NCBI RefSeq assembly: GCF_030247195.1
Contig: NC_080671.1
Coordinates: 198,200,676 to 198,264,675, forward strand
Direction: 5' to 3'
Length of the DNA stretch: 64,000 nt
Source: Topomyia yanbarensis
Taxonomy: Eukaryota > Arthropoda > Insecta > Diptera > Culicidae
Positions within the stretch are counted from its first letter, which is position 1, and every line of letters starts with the position of its first letter. The notes under the pieces are model-generated. The model did not search any database, had not been told where the DNA came from, and saw only the letters and a program-made list of their open reading frames with translations. The position numbers and the translations under genes are program-made. Positions 1 through 11,519 of the stretch are shown in pieces.

Positions 1-1925
1 AATACTCCATTTCCGGTGTACGGTTCAGATGCTAGAAGAAAGTGAGATCTTCCATATCACTGGAGTTCCTGGCTATGTTGTCATGAAACGTGTTCTCTAG
101 TGGATATGGGCTTTATTTTTTGATTGGTCCTACTGAATGTATGGACCTAAGTATTTGGACTTTAGTTATTGGTTTCCTGACGTGATCGCGTGAAAGCGTG
201 CATTTGTATCGCCGGAATGTTATCATGTTTACGAGATCGCGAAGAGCTCAAGCATTTGTATATTAACGTGTTTGTCACGTGTATGTGACTTCGCGTGTAA
301 AATTTCCGTGAATCTGATGCTTAATTTTTAGTGTATGGTGCAGTCAGTTTCCCCATATCACTAGAGTTCCAGGTCATGTGTGTTGTTTAGTGAATAGTTT
401 AGTTACTTTTTTGATTGGTTCAACTGAAGGCATTAGTCCAGACTGTTAGGACCGATGTGAGACATCCGGACCGTTTCATAATCGCGCGAGTGTTGCTACG
501 GGGTGTTTTCATGTTGGCGAAATCGCGGGCGTAAATATGCTAGATTATTGCAATTGTATGGTCGCGTTTGTGACCAGGTTTATGGTTTATGCCACGAGCG
601 TTTGTACCTATATGAGTATAGATAGCGTATAGTAGAGATATACTAATAAAAGGAATCATAACATGCCGAATAAAGAAAAAAAGACGCAAAGAGTTTGATT
701 AGAAGTGTATAAATTAACCGACACTATTTTGGTATACATCAGTACTGCCCATAACAGCATGAGTCCCATGTTGAAAAACAGCAAGCCGAGAAAAACGCTG
801 TTCAAGATTGTCCATCCATTGAGCCAAATGGATGGGACAACCATGTTTTGCAATTTTTTTTATAATCAAACTCATCTAAACGCAGCAAATGTTGTGTATT
901 TACCATTAACGACAATTGCATTCTGTTAGACTTACATCATGTTTTGCTGGCCGGGTATGAATGATTCACGTGCGTCGGTAAATTCATTGTACCCTAATTT
1001 ATCCAATCCTTCCCAAATGAATAGAACCAAATGCACAAATTGAGCACCGGAAGTATTAGCCACTATTCTATCATATACGCCAGTTCTGCATCAATTCCCT
1101 GACCCAACTGTCACATATACACAGGTACATACGACTAGCACATAACAATTGTACACTAGTACGAAAAACAACGATTATTACAAAGCGACAACTAATAGGT
1201 TTCTACTTATGTATTTATTAAATTAATTTAATTATTAAATTAATTTATTAGTATATGCACGATGACGAAGTCGACCGATCAATGGACACACAATGACTCC
1301 TACTACGAGCCCCGTCCACGAATATCGCCATCAAATTGTGAAACAATATTTGCAAACACGGCACACAGCAAAAGTCAATCCACGTCGACCCGCCACTCGG
1401 CCTCGTCGTCACGCACAGACCAGTGGTTGAGTGTTGGTATGCCCAGGTGCAGAGTATGAAGAAACATAGAACATAAAAAAGGCGCATAAGCCCTCTTGGT
1501 CTCCTCGATGCACCACTATCGAGGCGTAATGCAATAACAATCTTAAAGCAATTGTCTGTCTGAGGTTCTGTAGCACTAATGCACGCAAGATGCTTGTTGA
1601 TGTTTGCAATACCGTCAAACCCCTCAACCTTGGGGAGGGCATTAAGAATTTTTTGTTTGGTATGTCATAAACATAATAAGATGCAAAGATTGTTCCGTAT
1701 GCGATAAATAGGACCGAAGCCAAGCTTTATTTAAGGATTTTTGCTCTGAACTACATTGTTTCAAACTTAGTTTTAATGTACAAAGCACATATCGAAAAAA
1801 ATCAATAGTTAAACAAAACCAGAAACATAAAATAACCACGTCAACGTTATGCAATAGTGACTTTGGATGATATACCTGTTATATTGATAAATGATTAATG
1901 CCAAGTTGCCAAAGTTGAAAACGAG
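1..1925. other. Intergenic, with a diverged direct repeat
   Basis: No gene is recognisable. Two diverged copies of a unit of about 300 bp lie head to tail: one begins near 52 (catatcactggagttcctgg) and the second near 354 (catatcactagagttccagg). Both continue through 'ttttttgattggt', a track of similar length, and 'atcgcg' blocks. The stretch 1213-1256 is almost pure A/T. The remaining short ORFs have no family resemblance or convincing composition. Confidence 0.5.
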
Positions 1926-4900
1926 CTAATATAGATTCATTCCAGAAGCAAACAGCAATGTTTTCTTGTTCTTGTTCTTCTTCTTCGCACCACTGCCCGC
2001 GCCGACGTTTTTGGGTACAGAGCCTTTGAATTTTCCCGAACTTCCGTCTTCACTGGTAGCAACTTCGCAATGCAATGTGGCCCTTTCGAGAGCTGCTCCA
2101 ATTGCCGAGCTCAAATCCTCTCCAAATTTCGAATCCCGGGCTGCCTGATGTTCCTCGATATTATCGTCGCCATCGCTCTCGGAAGGAAAACGCCACTTGG
2201 AAGGTTGGCGCGAAACACTGGTGATCATTTTAGAACCTGTTACTTGTATAAGCTTTGGTGTTGGGGCAGCATAAACAGCGCCTCCAGATGGCAGTATTGG
2301 CCAAGAGGAAGATGGCGGCGAGGTACACAGCATCTGAGATAATTAAATAATCAATGTTTATATTCAGTACTTATGAACGACAGAGAAAATACCTTCGACC
2401 ATGAAGGCTCTGCGCTGATCACACTGGGAGAAGCAGACATGTCACTACTTGAAGGACTAAATCCGAGGGGAGGATCATGGCTGAAGTCGTACATCTCAGC
2501 ATTCCCGCACTATAGAAAGAAGTTGATGCTTAGGCATATCACATATTCCAATACTGTATTCTAATACATACCGAAGGAAAATGTTTTGTTGAGTTGATTG
2601 GAATTTTAGCAGATCGTGCAAGGGATTTTCCCAGTTGGCGTTCGTTAAACTCAAAAATTTGTCTCTCTCGGATTCGTTCTGCGCGGGCACGTTTCTGTCT
2701 ATCCTTGCGACGGCTGGAAATTTCATCTTAAAACAAACAAAACGTTATAAAGAGCAAAAAATGTAATACTTTGATGAAAATCAAAAATCTTTTTTCGAGA
2801 ATTAATTATTAATTAATTATTAATCGAATATTGTCTGTTTTAATCATCAACTTTTAGGCTCTTTGGCAAGGTTTTATTCGGTCTTGTGTATGTTTAACTA
2901 CAAAATTGTGAATGTGTATGAGTAACACGCGTAACTAGAAACAAAATACAGGTATACCTCGATAGTACGTCGTCGCTGTTGTGCTATCTTATGACAAACG
3001 CCATTTTGGGGTAAACTGAGTTAGATATGCCACATTACTTGTTTGAAAAATCTCTACAAAGTGGCGTTTTCAGAATTTTGAAATTCTACTTGGTTACTTA
3101 GATATTGCGAGAAACGTCATGAGAAATTGTGAGTTTTTTGCTTAAAATCACTGTATCTACACTCAAAAAAAAGTAAACGTTATGCCTATTGATTTTACAC
3201 ATAGATTTTTGCAATTAACGGAGGCATATAGACACTATTTGCTGGTACATAGACCTAATGTGTGTATTTACAAGAAATATTAATCTTACATTCACATTTC
3301 ATAACTATTAGACACATAAACCCCCATTCTATAACAATATGCACATTTAACTTATGTGTGTGCATACATAGTTTATACAGTTGACACACAGAAGGTATGT
3401 GTGCGCGTGATAACAATAGCATTTCTTCTTCATATGAATTTTAAGCGGTTTGAAGCAAATAGAGTTAACGTTTGGATTTTTTTCAGTGTAGGGATTTGCT
3501 CAAGTTATATTGAAGTTTTAGATGTTTTTATGCGTGAAAATGTCTGAGGAACACAATGACATAAACATTTTCAAAAGAAAATTACACGAGTTGTGAGAAA
3601 AACACAGTTTTAGTTTTAAATTGGAAATAAAGGATATTTGGCAACACTGTAACTAAAAATAACTATTTTTTCTAGATGCCCTGACTCATTCCCTTCAAAA
3701 TGCATTTCAGCGATTGTTTATATCCCATATGAACGCAAAGATATGAATAAAAGTTAAAAATTGATGATTTTTTTCTATGGAAAATTTTTCATGCACGAGT
3801 ATGACACGTTATACAAATTTTGTCATCAATACACGCCTATGACACGTGTGAGTGCAACTTTTGTTTACATTCATAGTAAAAACTCGCAACATAGTCAAGC
3901 GATCTTCGTAATATTTGAGAGATTGATGAAGAATAGACAGAAGCATTAATTGTCTTCTTTGAAATGTTTATACCATTTATAAGTTTCAAGATATTCAATC
4001 TCAAACTTTAAAAATCGTTTTTCTCGAAATGTGCCAAATGGCGCTTGTCATAAGATAGCACAACAGCGACGACGTACCCTCGTTAGTACGTACCCTCGAT
4101 AGTACGTACCCTCGATAGTACGTACATTTTGCCTCGATAGTACGTACACCTACCAATTTTTTTTCGTTTGATTTTGTAAACTTCACCAAATGCGACACAT
4201 TTTATAGAAGTTTTATGGGTTTCATGTTACTTATGCATGCTTTAGAAAGGTTATGTCAAGAGTTCTGTGCTACTCAGAGTAGTTCTGCAAACTCCAACAA
4301 AGTATTCCAAAGTTTAAGTAAACCACAAATGGTCGGTGTTAAGTGAGACCGGACTAAGTCGCAAAGCATCAAAAAATGAGATAATGATAGAACTTGATAA
4401 AGAATTTCTTCAGCTACATTGAACTTTTACCAGATTTGAGTTATATAACAATAAGCTAGAATTATGGCGAAAATTATTTCCAAATTTAACGTAAAGGGTG
4501 CTGCGATTCAAACTTTAAACTCGTTTTTCTCGAAATCAATAAATTGTCATTTAGTCCGATCTGACCTAACATCGACCAAATGTATCAGGAAATTTATGAA
4601 GTTTGAAAAGAATCCTGCATGCTTTAAGGACGTCCTACAAGTATCTTAAAAGTCTTATAAGCTTCGGAAGCTTGCTAACTTACAAGGAGATCCGTAGAAC
4701 CTTAGACAATTTGTACGAAATTCTGAGCATTTATAGTTTGTTTGTCAAACTTCAGAGAATCTCAATTATCTTTAAGGTTGACACTTCGAAGGTTGCATAA
4801 AATTTTGGAAATTACTTCAAACTTCAGAGAATTTCTATGCGCTCAAACAATTTCTATAAACAACACGTGTTCACGATGTTCACGCATATTTTACCAAACT

Positions 4901-7900
4901 CGAGGTAATTCTGCGAACTCTGCGAACAAAAAATCTTTCAACCTTGAATGAAATCTTTAGAATCTCTGAAAAGTTCACGAAGTTTCAAGAATATTTAAAG
5001 GGATTTTGGAAGATCTTTCAAACATCAAGGAGTGTCTGCAAGTTTTACAAACTCACAGTAAACTTCAATGAAGTAAAACTAACAAAATTGGGAAAGTCTA
5101 ACCGAAAGCTTTTGCATGGTTTTATGCACGGTATGTTCCTAAAGTATCAGAGAAATATTACTGACTTCAAGATAACCTATAAAATATAGATTTTGTAAAT
5201 TTTCCTAACATCAACTAAGGTTTTAGGAACTATGAAGGTAATAAAAATGGTAAAAAGTTTTTTCCTAGTAGATTTTCAATATTATGTACATAATGTACAT
5301 ACATGTAAGGCTTCATTATATTCTAAGAGCCACAATGTTTTGAATAAAATGGATAAGATTCGGATCAAGCACGCCTAGCGGCTTGAATGGAGGCTCATAT
5401 GACTTACAGATATAGACAAACGCAGCGTTTTTTCTCCATACCTCTTGTGCTAGTGATTAAAAAAGTTTTCAACATATTGGCATGGTTCAAGGATTAAGGT
5501 GTGACACGAAACAATGGTTTATATAAGCTTATATGTTGTCATAATTTATATTTGAAAGACTATTTATCTTTGTAAATATAATTAATTATACGATTTTCAA
5601 CCAAAAATATAAGGAATAGAAAACAATACGGAATCCTGTTCTGAGAAGAATTGTTAATGACATCGTGCTACCAAATCCAAAAAAATATCAGAAAATCTCA
5701 GAGATCCAAAAATATCAGAGGCGTCTTATTACTTTCGATTTTTATTACAAATTCCGAATATTTTATACGAACTTCAGAAAAATGGCACATACGTCAAGCA
5801 ACTGTACGAGTCTAAGAAAATGCTTTTACATGCCATTTTCACCATTCTGGTCGTAGGAAACCATTTTTAAATCAAATACCCACTCATAGAACGGTTTATC
5901 ACTAATATGGGGATTTATCTAGTAATAAATATTATTTTTGTAAGATTTTATGCTATTTTAAACATAAAAAGTAATATTTTAAAAATTTATTTTTGTGATT
6001 CGATAGTACGTACGTTTCGATAGCACGTACGTTTCGATAGTACGTAAACTAAACGAAGCGAAGGGGTACGTACTATCGAGGTATACCTGTACTATTGTTA
6101 CATGAAAAAACCAAATAGTTTGTATTTGTTTATTAACAAATTTACAATAATCTGTCGACATATGCCTTAACTCAGGCCAAGGAAGCAGAAGGATACTTCT
6201 GTATTTTGTGTGATAAGAACCAGGGTAGTCGCCAATATTTCCCACCCAGAATTATCCTTACCTTTGAATTTCGCCATCACTTCGGATGAAACAATACCGT
6301 TTCCAAGCTCGATTTCGACTACCTCGAACGGGGTGCAAACGGGTAGATGCTGCAAATATTTCAATCTTTTTCTCAAATCCTCGGACATTGAACAGCTATC
6401 TTTGTGAACAATTTTGCCAGTGATGATTAGTGGACTCTTGTCTAAGCTTCCATACATTGTTTGCAGCATACGCGTGTTAAGTGAATGCAAATAAAGCGGT
6501 TGACCGTCTGTTGATTGATAAAAGTAAAAATAATCCGAAGCACATGTCGCTGTAGGGATAATGTCGACATCACTCAGCAAAAAGTTGCTGTCTTCGTCAA
6601 TCATGAAATCTCCCTGTTTGTGATTTCCTGTGATATCTAACATTGAAGTGATGTTTGCAGCTTCTAGAATAAATTTCAAGGGTATAATATTGCAATATTG
6701 AGATAAAATGAATTTCTCACCATCCAACAGCATGCTTGTTTGATGTTCGTCTATTACGCTTGTATCGCTTTCTTTGTTGCGATGATCTACTGGCAACGCA
6801 ATAACTTTATCGCACATAATGCCTTCTTTGCGCTCTTTCAATTGTTCGAGTGCTTGTTCCACAAATATATTTTCCGGACAATCAACACCATCCACAACCA
6901 TTTGATTTTCCAGTTCTTTCTGTTCTCGAGCAATTATATTGAGTATCTCTGGCGTTTCTGCCAGGAGTAATTTGGAAAGCGTCGTATTACCTGTTTTTGA
7001 GCAAAAGTAAGGTATTTCCGGCTGCTCGTTTTTTAATTCAGCAACAAGTGCAACATTCGTTGAGGCTTTTTCGCGACGCATCAATTGAAATGTTGCGATT
7101 TCTCCAACCGTGTACGGGTGAAACGGTTTTGAAACCGCACTTCGAAGATCCGGTAAGTGTATGGCGTCAAAACAAATAGGACATTTACGCCAAGCTTTAT
7201 CCGATAGTGCGAGATAGTGCAGAATACAGGGCCAGCAGTACACATGACCACATTTCGTCATTTTGGCAGCAACCGGCGGATACAAACAAATTGGACACTG
7301 CGGTTCTTCGTAACTAAGGATATGAATCTGTTCTATTTTTGCCCAATCCACCAATTGATCGGGGCACGCAATATTGGCAACATAGTTCTCATGAGCACGT
7401 ACGACGAACTGACAATTTGCCTGCAGAAACTGTTCTTTGTTGTAAATCATCTTCCTGACGTAGCTACGATTGTTTCCCGTTTTACTAAAACGTGTTGGAA
7501 GATCATGCTCACGAGGCTCATAATGAAAGTTCAGCAAATGGTTTAAACTTTGCTTCTTGGAACCAGGTGAAAACACCGAATGTAATTCATGGCTTACAGG
7601 AAATAGAACAGAGGGTGCTAATCCGGTTCCCGTGTTCTGTTCTTCAAGTTGATTATTTTCATTTTCTGGATAACCTTCACTGACTCCATCCGGACGCTGT
7701 TTCGAGCGCTTATCATAGTTGTAGTTTGTTTGATTGCGAGCTTTACCCACAGTTTGAGCTTTTCCACTGCAGTTTCGATAATTTTCCGGTTTAGAACCGC
7801 TAACGTTTGGCTGTTCACGACGTTTAGAATAGCGTGGCCACTTATCTGAAACTTCAAAAATAGATTAAGTACCACAAAATAAACCAGACTTCGGCGTGAA

Positions 7901-8096
7901 GCACCTCGACGTAATTTATTAATCGGCCGGTAACCTGTTGGTTTAACCATTTATCAGGTCTTCGTAGAACAGTATATAAACAAATTAGTATCCCAAAAAC
8001 ACAAGTTTTTGGCATATTAAACTCACCTTGACCTTTTTTTGTTTCAGTTATCTGTCCTTTGGACAGGTTCTGGTTCGAAAAACGATTCTTCTCCAT
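1926..8096 (-). CDS. RNF10: RNF10-like RING finger E3 ubiquitin ligase (five exons)
   Basis: Exons on the minus strand: 8096-8027, 7845-6262, 2726-2572, 2509-2393 and 2333-1926. All junctions are GT-AG and the phases join cleanly, giving 777 aa including the first Met, close to vertebrate RNF10 (about 810). Exon 2 holds a C3HC4 RING (CPICLYPPVAAKMTKCGHVY, then CWPC and CPIC). Exon 3 begins with a basic helix (RRKDRQKRARAERIRERQ), where vertebrate RNF10 has its Arg/Lys-rich segment. The last exon ends in a Lys-rich tail followed by KKTLLFASGMNLY, like the KQKLLFS end of RNF10. RNF10 proteins are cytoplasmic/nuclear E3 ligases; mammalian RNF10 acts on small ribosomal subunit proteins during stalled initiation (known of the family, not visible here). 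The ATG at 8096 is the first in frame with the splice donor at 8026. Intron 2 (6261-2727) is 3.5 kb because a transposon fills it. SGF29 lies head-to-head about 1.1 kb away. The exon 3-5 assignment rests on phase and C-terminal resemblance. Confidence 0.86.
2949..6089. mobile_element. pogo/Tigger-like DNA element in RNF10 intron 2
   Basis: The ends are inverted copies of CAGGTATACCTCGATAGTAC, each flanked by TA (2947-2948 and 6090-6091), as expected for Tc1/mariner-pogo elements; the start resembles Tigger termini (CAGGYATACCTCG). The interior repeats the end motif 'cgatagtacgtac' several times at 4084-4148 and 6001-6057. No transposase ORF is visible: the longest internal ORFs are about 80 aa with no DDE signature, so it looks non-autonomous. 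A second element (2971-4072) is nested just inside the left end. Confidence 0.75.
2971..4072. mobile_element. Nested 1.1-kb inverted-repeat element (family E, copy 1)
   Basis: The terminal inverted repeat is about 36 bp with one mismatch and begins CGTCGCTGTTGTGCTATCTT. A related copy lies at 56571-57332. It interrupts the left end of the pogo-like element: 'gatagtacgt' precedes it and 'acgtaccctcg' follows, giving a short duplication (ACGT). No convincing ORF lies inside, so the superfamily is not assigned. Confidence 0.7.
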
Positions 8097-9207
8097 TTAT
8101 ACCGGAGTGAAAGAGGCTTACAAATATGTTAAAAATAATAGAGTTTAGCTGACAACTAGCTGCCAGCTGAGTCCGAAACGGATCCGGCTCTGAACGACGG
8201 AAAATTTCTCCACAGAACGGAGCGCTGCTGCTGCTAACGAATAACACTTTGCTTGCAGACATCTTTTAGTTGGCCATGATTGTACACGTCGAATTAGAAA
8301 AAAAGAAAAATCTTTCGATGATTTTTCTTACGGTTTATGAGAAATTTAAAAACAGAAAAAGCACAAAACCTCAAGCCACAATTTGCTACCGATATGACTT
8401 GAACCGTTCGACGGCACACGAATTAAACGCGAAAAACTATAGACGAACTTTTGCACCCAATCCGTCGCGTTAAAGATGGCGACGAAAATGACGTATTAGC
8501 TAGAAGCATCCCACCTAGTACATCTAACCGGAATTTTAGCTGACTTCTGACAGAATTCTGCCTCATTTCACGCCTGGTTTTACAAACTCATTCGAACTCA
8601 CACAGTAAAGTTTAGCCGAGAAATCAGCAGCGATTCTGGCAGCTTTCACCCATTGAGAAGCCCAAGGCAGTTACCCGGTCAAACCATTCGGAATTTGATT
8701 CGGAATCCTGAATGGAATCAGCATGGATTCCAGCTCAAATGCAACAACCGATTCCGAAACCGATTAAGTCGGAATCGGTTGTTGAATTTGAGTTGGAATC
8801 CATTCAGAAATCCGAACCGGTTCCGGAATGGGTTTAACTAGGAACTATCCCACTGAGACGTCCAAAAATTTGTTTCAAAATCGTTCAACACGGGTCCAAC
8901 CAACGACACGACCTGAAACTTCATGTAACTTTCTGATGAAAAAGTGTCCGAGTAGTTAACCGCCAGTTACCAGTTCATTGAGTCACCCCCCGAAACAGTT
9001 AAAAAAAGAATTCTTCAGCAACACTTCTTTGTTTATTTGATTTTCTGTTGCTGTATAGCAACCATATTGATTCCGTAAAGCTTTCGATTAATTCAGCGTT
9101 CTCCATGAATTAACTTATTAAATATTTAATAATAAAACAGTTGCATTTTGTACGGACGTTCGCATTGATAAGGAAGTTATTTTGAAAAAAGTTGGTGTCC
9201 AATAAAT
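8097..9207. other. Intergenic between head-to-head RNF10 and SGF29, repeat-filled
   Basis: This stretch should hold both promoters, but no certain core element was identified. It contains a family C element (8674 to about 8842), a truncated family A element (8849-8899), and a repeat of about 160 bp (8906-9066) that recurs at 21025-21190. The repeat is recognisable by 'caacgacacgacctgaaac', 'gccagttacca' and 'gttgctgt(a/g)tagcaacca'. Transposon DNA therefore occupies at least a third of the shared upstream region. Confidence 0.55.
8674..8842. repeat. Family C MITE, copy C3
   Basis: It begins CCCGGTCAAACCATTCGG and ends in a diverged form of GAGTTTAACTGGG. The centre is an inverted repeat around 'aatgcaacaaccgattccg'. 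The right end is mutated, so the expected 2-bp duplication cannot be confirmed here. Confidence 0.65.
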
Positions 9208-9956
9208 ATGCCGCTAACTGCTGAACAAGCGATGCTTCAAGTACAGGTAAATCATGAGAACGAAAGCGAAATTCTTAATTTTTAGTATACGTAACATTTC
9301 ATTTGGGTAGGAACGACTCCGTTCGCTTAAATCGGTTATTGTTAGAGAATGAGCGGAAGAGAAACGAACCCAACATCGTAAATACGGGAAATAAAGAAAC
9401 AATCCGAAGAGGTGCGCTTATGAAAATGCTACAGATTTCGGCTCAAACGCTACCACTCTTTGTCAGTAAACCTGGAGAAAAAATTTCACCGCTTTGTGAT
9501 ACCGTTCCGGCTGATAGTACTTACGTTGCAAAACCGGGTGACATGGTTGCCGCTCATGTTAAAGGTCTCGAAGATGAAGAAAATTGGATACTTGCCGAAG
9601 TAGTACAATACATCTCGTCTGCCAACAAGTACGAAGTGGACGATATTGATGAAGAGCAAAAGGATCGACACATTTTGAGTAAGCGCCGTATTGTTCCGCT
9701 TCCTCTTATGAGAGCTAATCCGGAAACAGATGGACAGGCAGTTTTCCCTAAAGGGACAACCGTATTGGCACTATATCCACAAACTGCCTGCTTTTATAAA
9801 GCAGTTATTAATCAACTTCCGCAGACAGCCAATGAAGAATATGAAGTACTTTTTGAGGATCCTACGTACGCGGACGATTACTCGCCACCATTATATGTTG
9901 CTCAGTGGTATGTCATTGCCATCAAACCGAACAAAAAAGTAGGAGCCAGTTCCTGA
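9208..9956 (+). CDS. Sgf29: SGF29-like SAGA-associated double-Tudor protein, N-terminus possibly truncated
   Basis: SGF29 reads H3K4me2/3 through a C-terminal tandem Tudor domain and belongs to the HAT module of SAGA/ADA. Exon 2 (from 9311, stop 9954-9956) encodes the whole Tudor region: YVAKPGDMVAAHVKGLEDEE, NKYEVDDIDEE, LALYPQTACFY and YEVLFEDPTYADDYSPP. The family motif (E/K)TIRRGALM precedes it. A likely exon 1 is 9208-9246 (MPLTAEQAMLQVQ), followed by a gtaaat donor. The two exons do not join in frame: exon 1 ends in phase 0, and reading exon 2 in phase 0 gives ERLRSLKSVIVRE and then a stop. The Tudor frame needs a phase-2 exon and has no in-frame ATG before 9420. The joined product would be about 230 aa against about 290 for the human protein, and most of the N-terminal coiled coil is absent. 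A deletion or frameshift, an unrecognised exon or a sequence error could explain this. Confidence 0.82.
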
Positions 9957-10609
9957 CAGTCCTCCGCTCAACCGACCACGACTATTTCAAGTATCACTGC
10001 TGCCCTTCCGTCGGCAATGGGAAAGTCAATTTCTTCTGGGACTGGGTGTACATCATCAGCAGTTATATCCAATGCCAGCGCTTGCAGTGGAAATCTCGCT
10101 AACCGGTGGATTAACGCAGCCGAAAGAGGAGCATATGTTGGAGCCATTCATGATGGATGATCAGTTTTGATTAGTTTGCGCGAAAACTCAATTCAAGTTA
10201 TACAATTTATTGTAATATCTCAGCATAAAATGATCAACAAGAAAGAAAAAAACCTATTTTAATCCACCTAGCGGTGCAATTGTGCCTTTCTCAATCATGA
10301 ATCACGAGAATGTGTGCGTTTTTTATATTCATTAAAAGAGTTCGAGTTCTAAAATTTTGAAAAAAAACAGCCACGGTAATATTGAACTGAAAAAAGGTGC
10401 GAAATCGGCAAAGTCCCAAAAAGTCGATTTTTACAAAAAAAAATTTTTTTCGAGATAACATAAAATCTCGACGTTTCATGCATTTTAAAGATGTTTGGCA
10501 TCAAAAATACGAATTCGATTTCTGAAATTTCATGGGGTCCCCCCTTTGAAAAAAAATTTGAGTTCTGGCTTATATGGGAATTTCATATGTGACCGGACGA
10601 TTTAGTCTA
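9957..10609. other. SGF29 3' flank and intergenic
   Basis: Presumed SGF29 3' UTR followed by AT-rich DNA. Short A-rich and T-rich runs occur at 10361-10452. No gene or clear repeat boundary is visible. Confidence 0.45.
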
Positions 10610-10614
10610 TATTT

Positions 10615-10990
10615 AGTTTATGTCCGAGTTATGCTAGGGTTTTGCTCGGTTCCTGTCAAAATTTGCCAGAAAACGCGAGCGAAACCGAGTTCGCCCTAGC
10701 TCAACTAACCCGACAGCCCTCTAAGAACGGTTGGTTTCAAAATCGTTCAATAAAGGACGTTCGTTGGACCAATTTGGACAACGTCCAAATAACCGTTCAA
10801 CAAATGTCCATCGTTGGACCCGTGTTGAACAATTTTGAAACAATTTTTTGGACGTCTCAGTGGGAGGATACGCGCAGAAATCTGACAGGGCTGCCAAACC
10901 AAGACTTACAAAAATCTAGCAGAACGGTCTCTGCCAGAAAGTTTGCTCACTGGGTTAGTCCATTTTGGGTAGGTTTCTACCCAAAATTAG
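10615..10990 (+). repeat. Family D repeat, copy D1 (interrupted by A1)
   Basis: It shares 'ttatgtccgagttatg', 'gttttgctcggttcctgtc', 'gccagaaaacgcgagc' and 'gctcaactaacccgacag' with copies D2 (20030-20560, opposite strand) and D3 (27266-27745). A 148-bp family A element splits it at 10717-10864. D copies are target DNA for families A, B and C. The ORF read through this copy is not a gene. Confidence 0.75.
10717..10864 (+). mobile_element. Family A MITE, copy A1
   Basis: It is 148 bp, beginning CCCTCTAAGAACGGTTGG and ending GGACGTCTCAGTGGG, with subterminal inverted TTTCAAAATCGTTCAA-type blocks. It is flanked by AG/AG. The uninterrupted D2 copy (near 20283) reads gacaggatacgcg, confirming the 2-bp duplication. 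Confidence 0.88.
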
Positions 10991-11008
10991 GTAAAGGCTG
11001 GTAAGCGT

Positions 11009-11176
11009 CCCAGTAAAGTTCAGCCGGAAATGAACTGGAATTCTGGCTGGTTCCAGTTCGTATTCCGGCTCCAGTGCAACAACCGATTCTAACTAGAATC
11101 GGTTGTGTCACTGGAGCCGGAATACGAACTGGAACCAGCCAGAATTCCGGTTCATTTCCGGCTGAGCTTTACTGGG
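11009..11176. mobile_element. Family B palindromic MITE, copy B1
   Basis: It is 168 bp and nearly a perfect palindrome: CCCAGTAAAGTTCAGCCGG at one end and its inverse at the other, with a centre of 'gattctaactagaatc'. It is flanked by GT/GT. Confidence 0.88.
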
Positions 11177-11230
11177 GTGTAGAGATCTAGTGTCGGTAAT
11201 GCAGATGTCCCTTTGCTCAAAATGAATCTA

Positions 11231-11334
11231 CCCAGTAAAGTTCATTCGGAAATGAGCCGGAATTCTAGCTGGTCTTAATTCGTATTCGGGCTCCAGTAAC
11301 ACAAACGATTCTAACAAGAAGGAACTTTGCTGGG
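11231..11334. mobile_element. Family B MITE, internally deleted copy B4
   Basis: About 104 bp, from CCCAGTAAAG to CTTTGCTGGG (inverse of the start with one change), flanked by TA/TA. Most of the second arm is missing, so this copy is no longer a full hairpin. Confidence 0.75.
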
Positions 11335-11519
11335 TATGTTTGTCAAAGGTTGATCTCTCTTTACAAAAACGAGGTAGACGTTTAAGTTGTTTAGTAAAAT
11401 TTGCGAGTGGGAAAATTTTGACACCGTTATCGACGTTAAATTCCTTAAAATCCTGCTAAATTGTATCAATAATAATAATAATAGTGCCATTTTTTACAAA
11501 TTAGCCAAAATATATTATA

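Noticed and set aside
2496..2726. Stand-alone ORF starting MKFPAVARIDRNV
   Set aside because: It begins exactly at a splice acceptor; the adjacent frame (RRKDRQKRARAERIR) fits RNF10 exon 3 in phase and family character.
4070..4150. Spaced repeats resembling a CRISPR array
   Set aside because: Units are irregular, have no unique spacers of constant size, and are copies of the terminal motif of a DNA transposon in a eukaryotic genome.
8044..8262. 72-aa minus ORF upstream of RNF10
   Set aside because: Different frame from the RNF10 start; composition is that of a 5' UTR.
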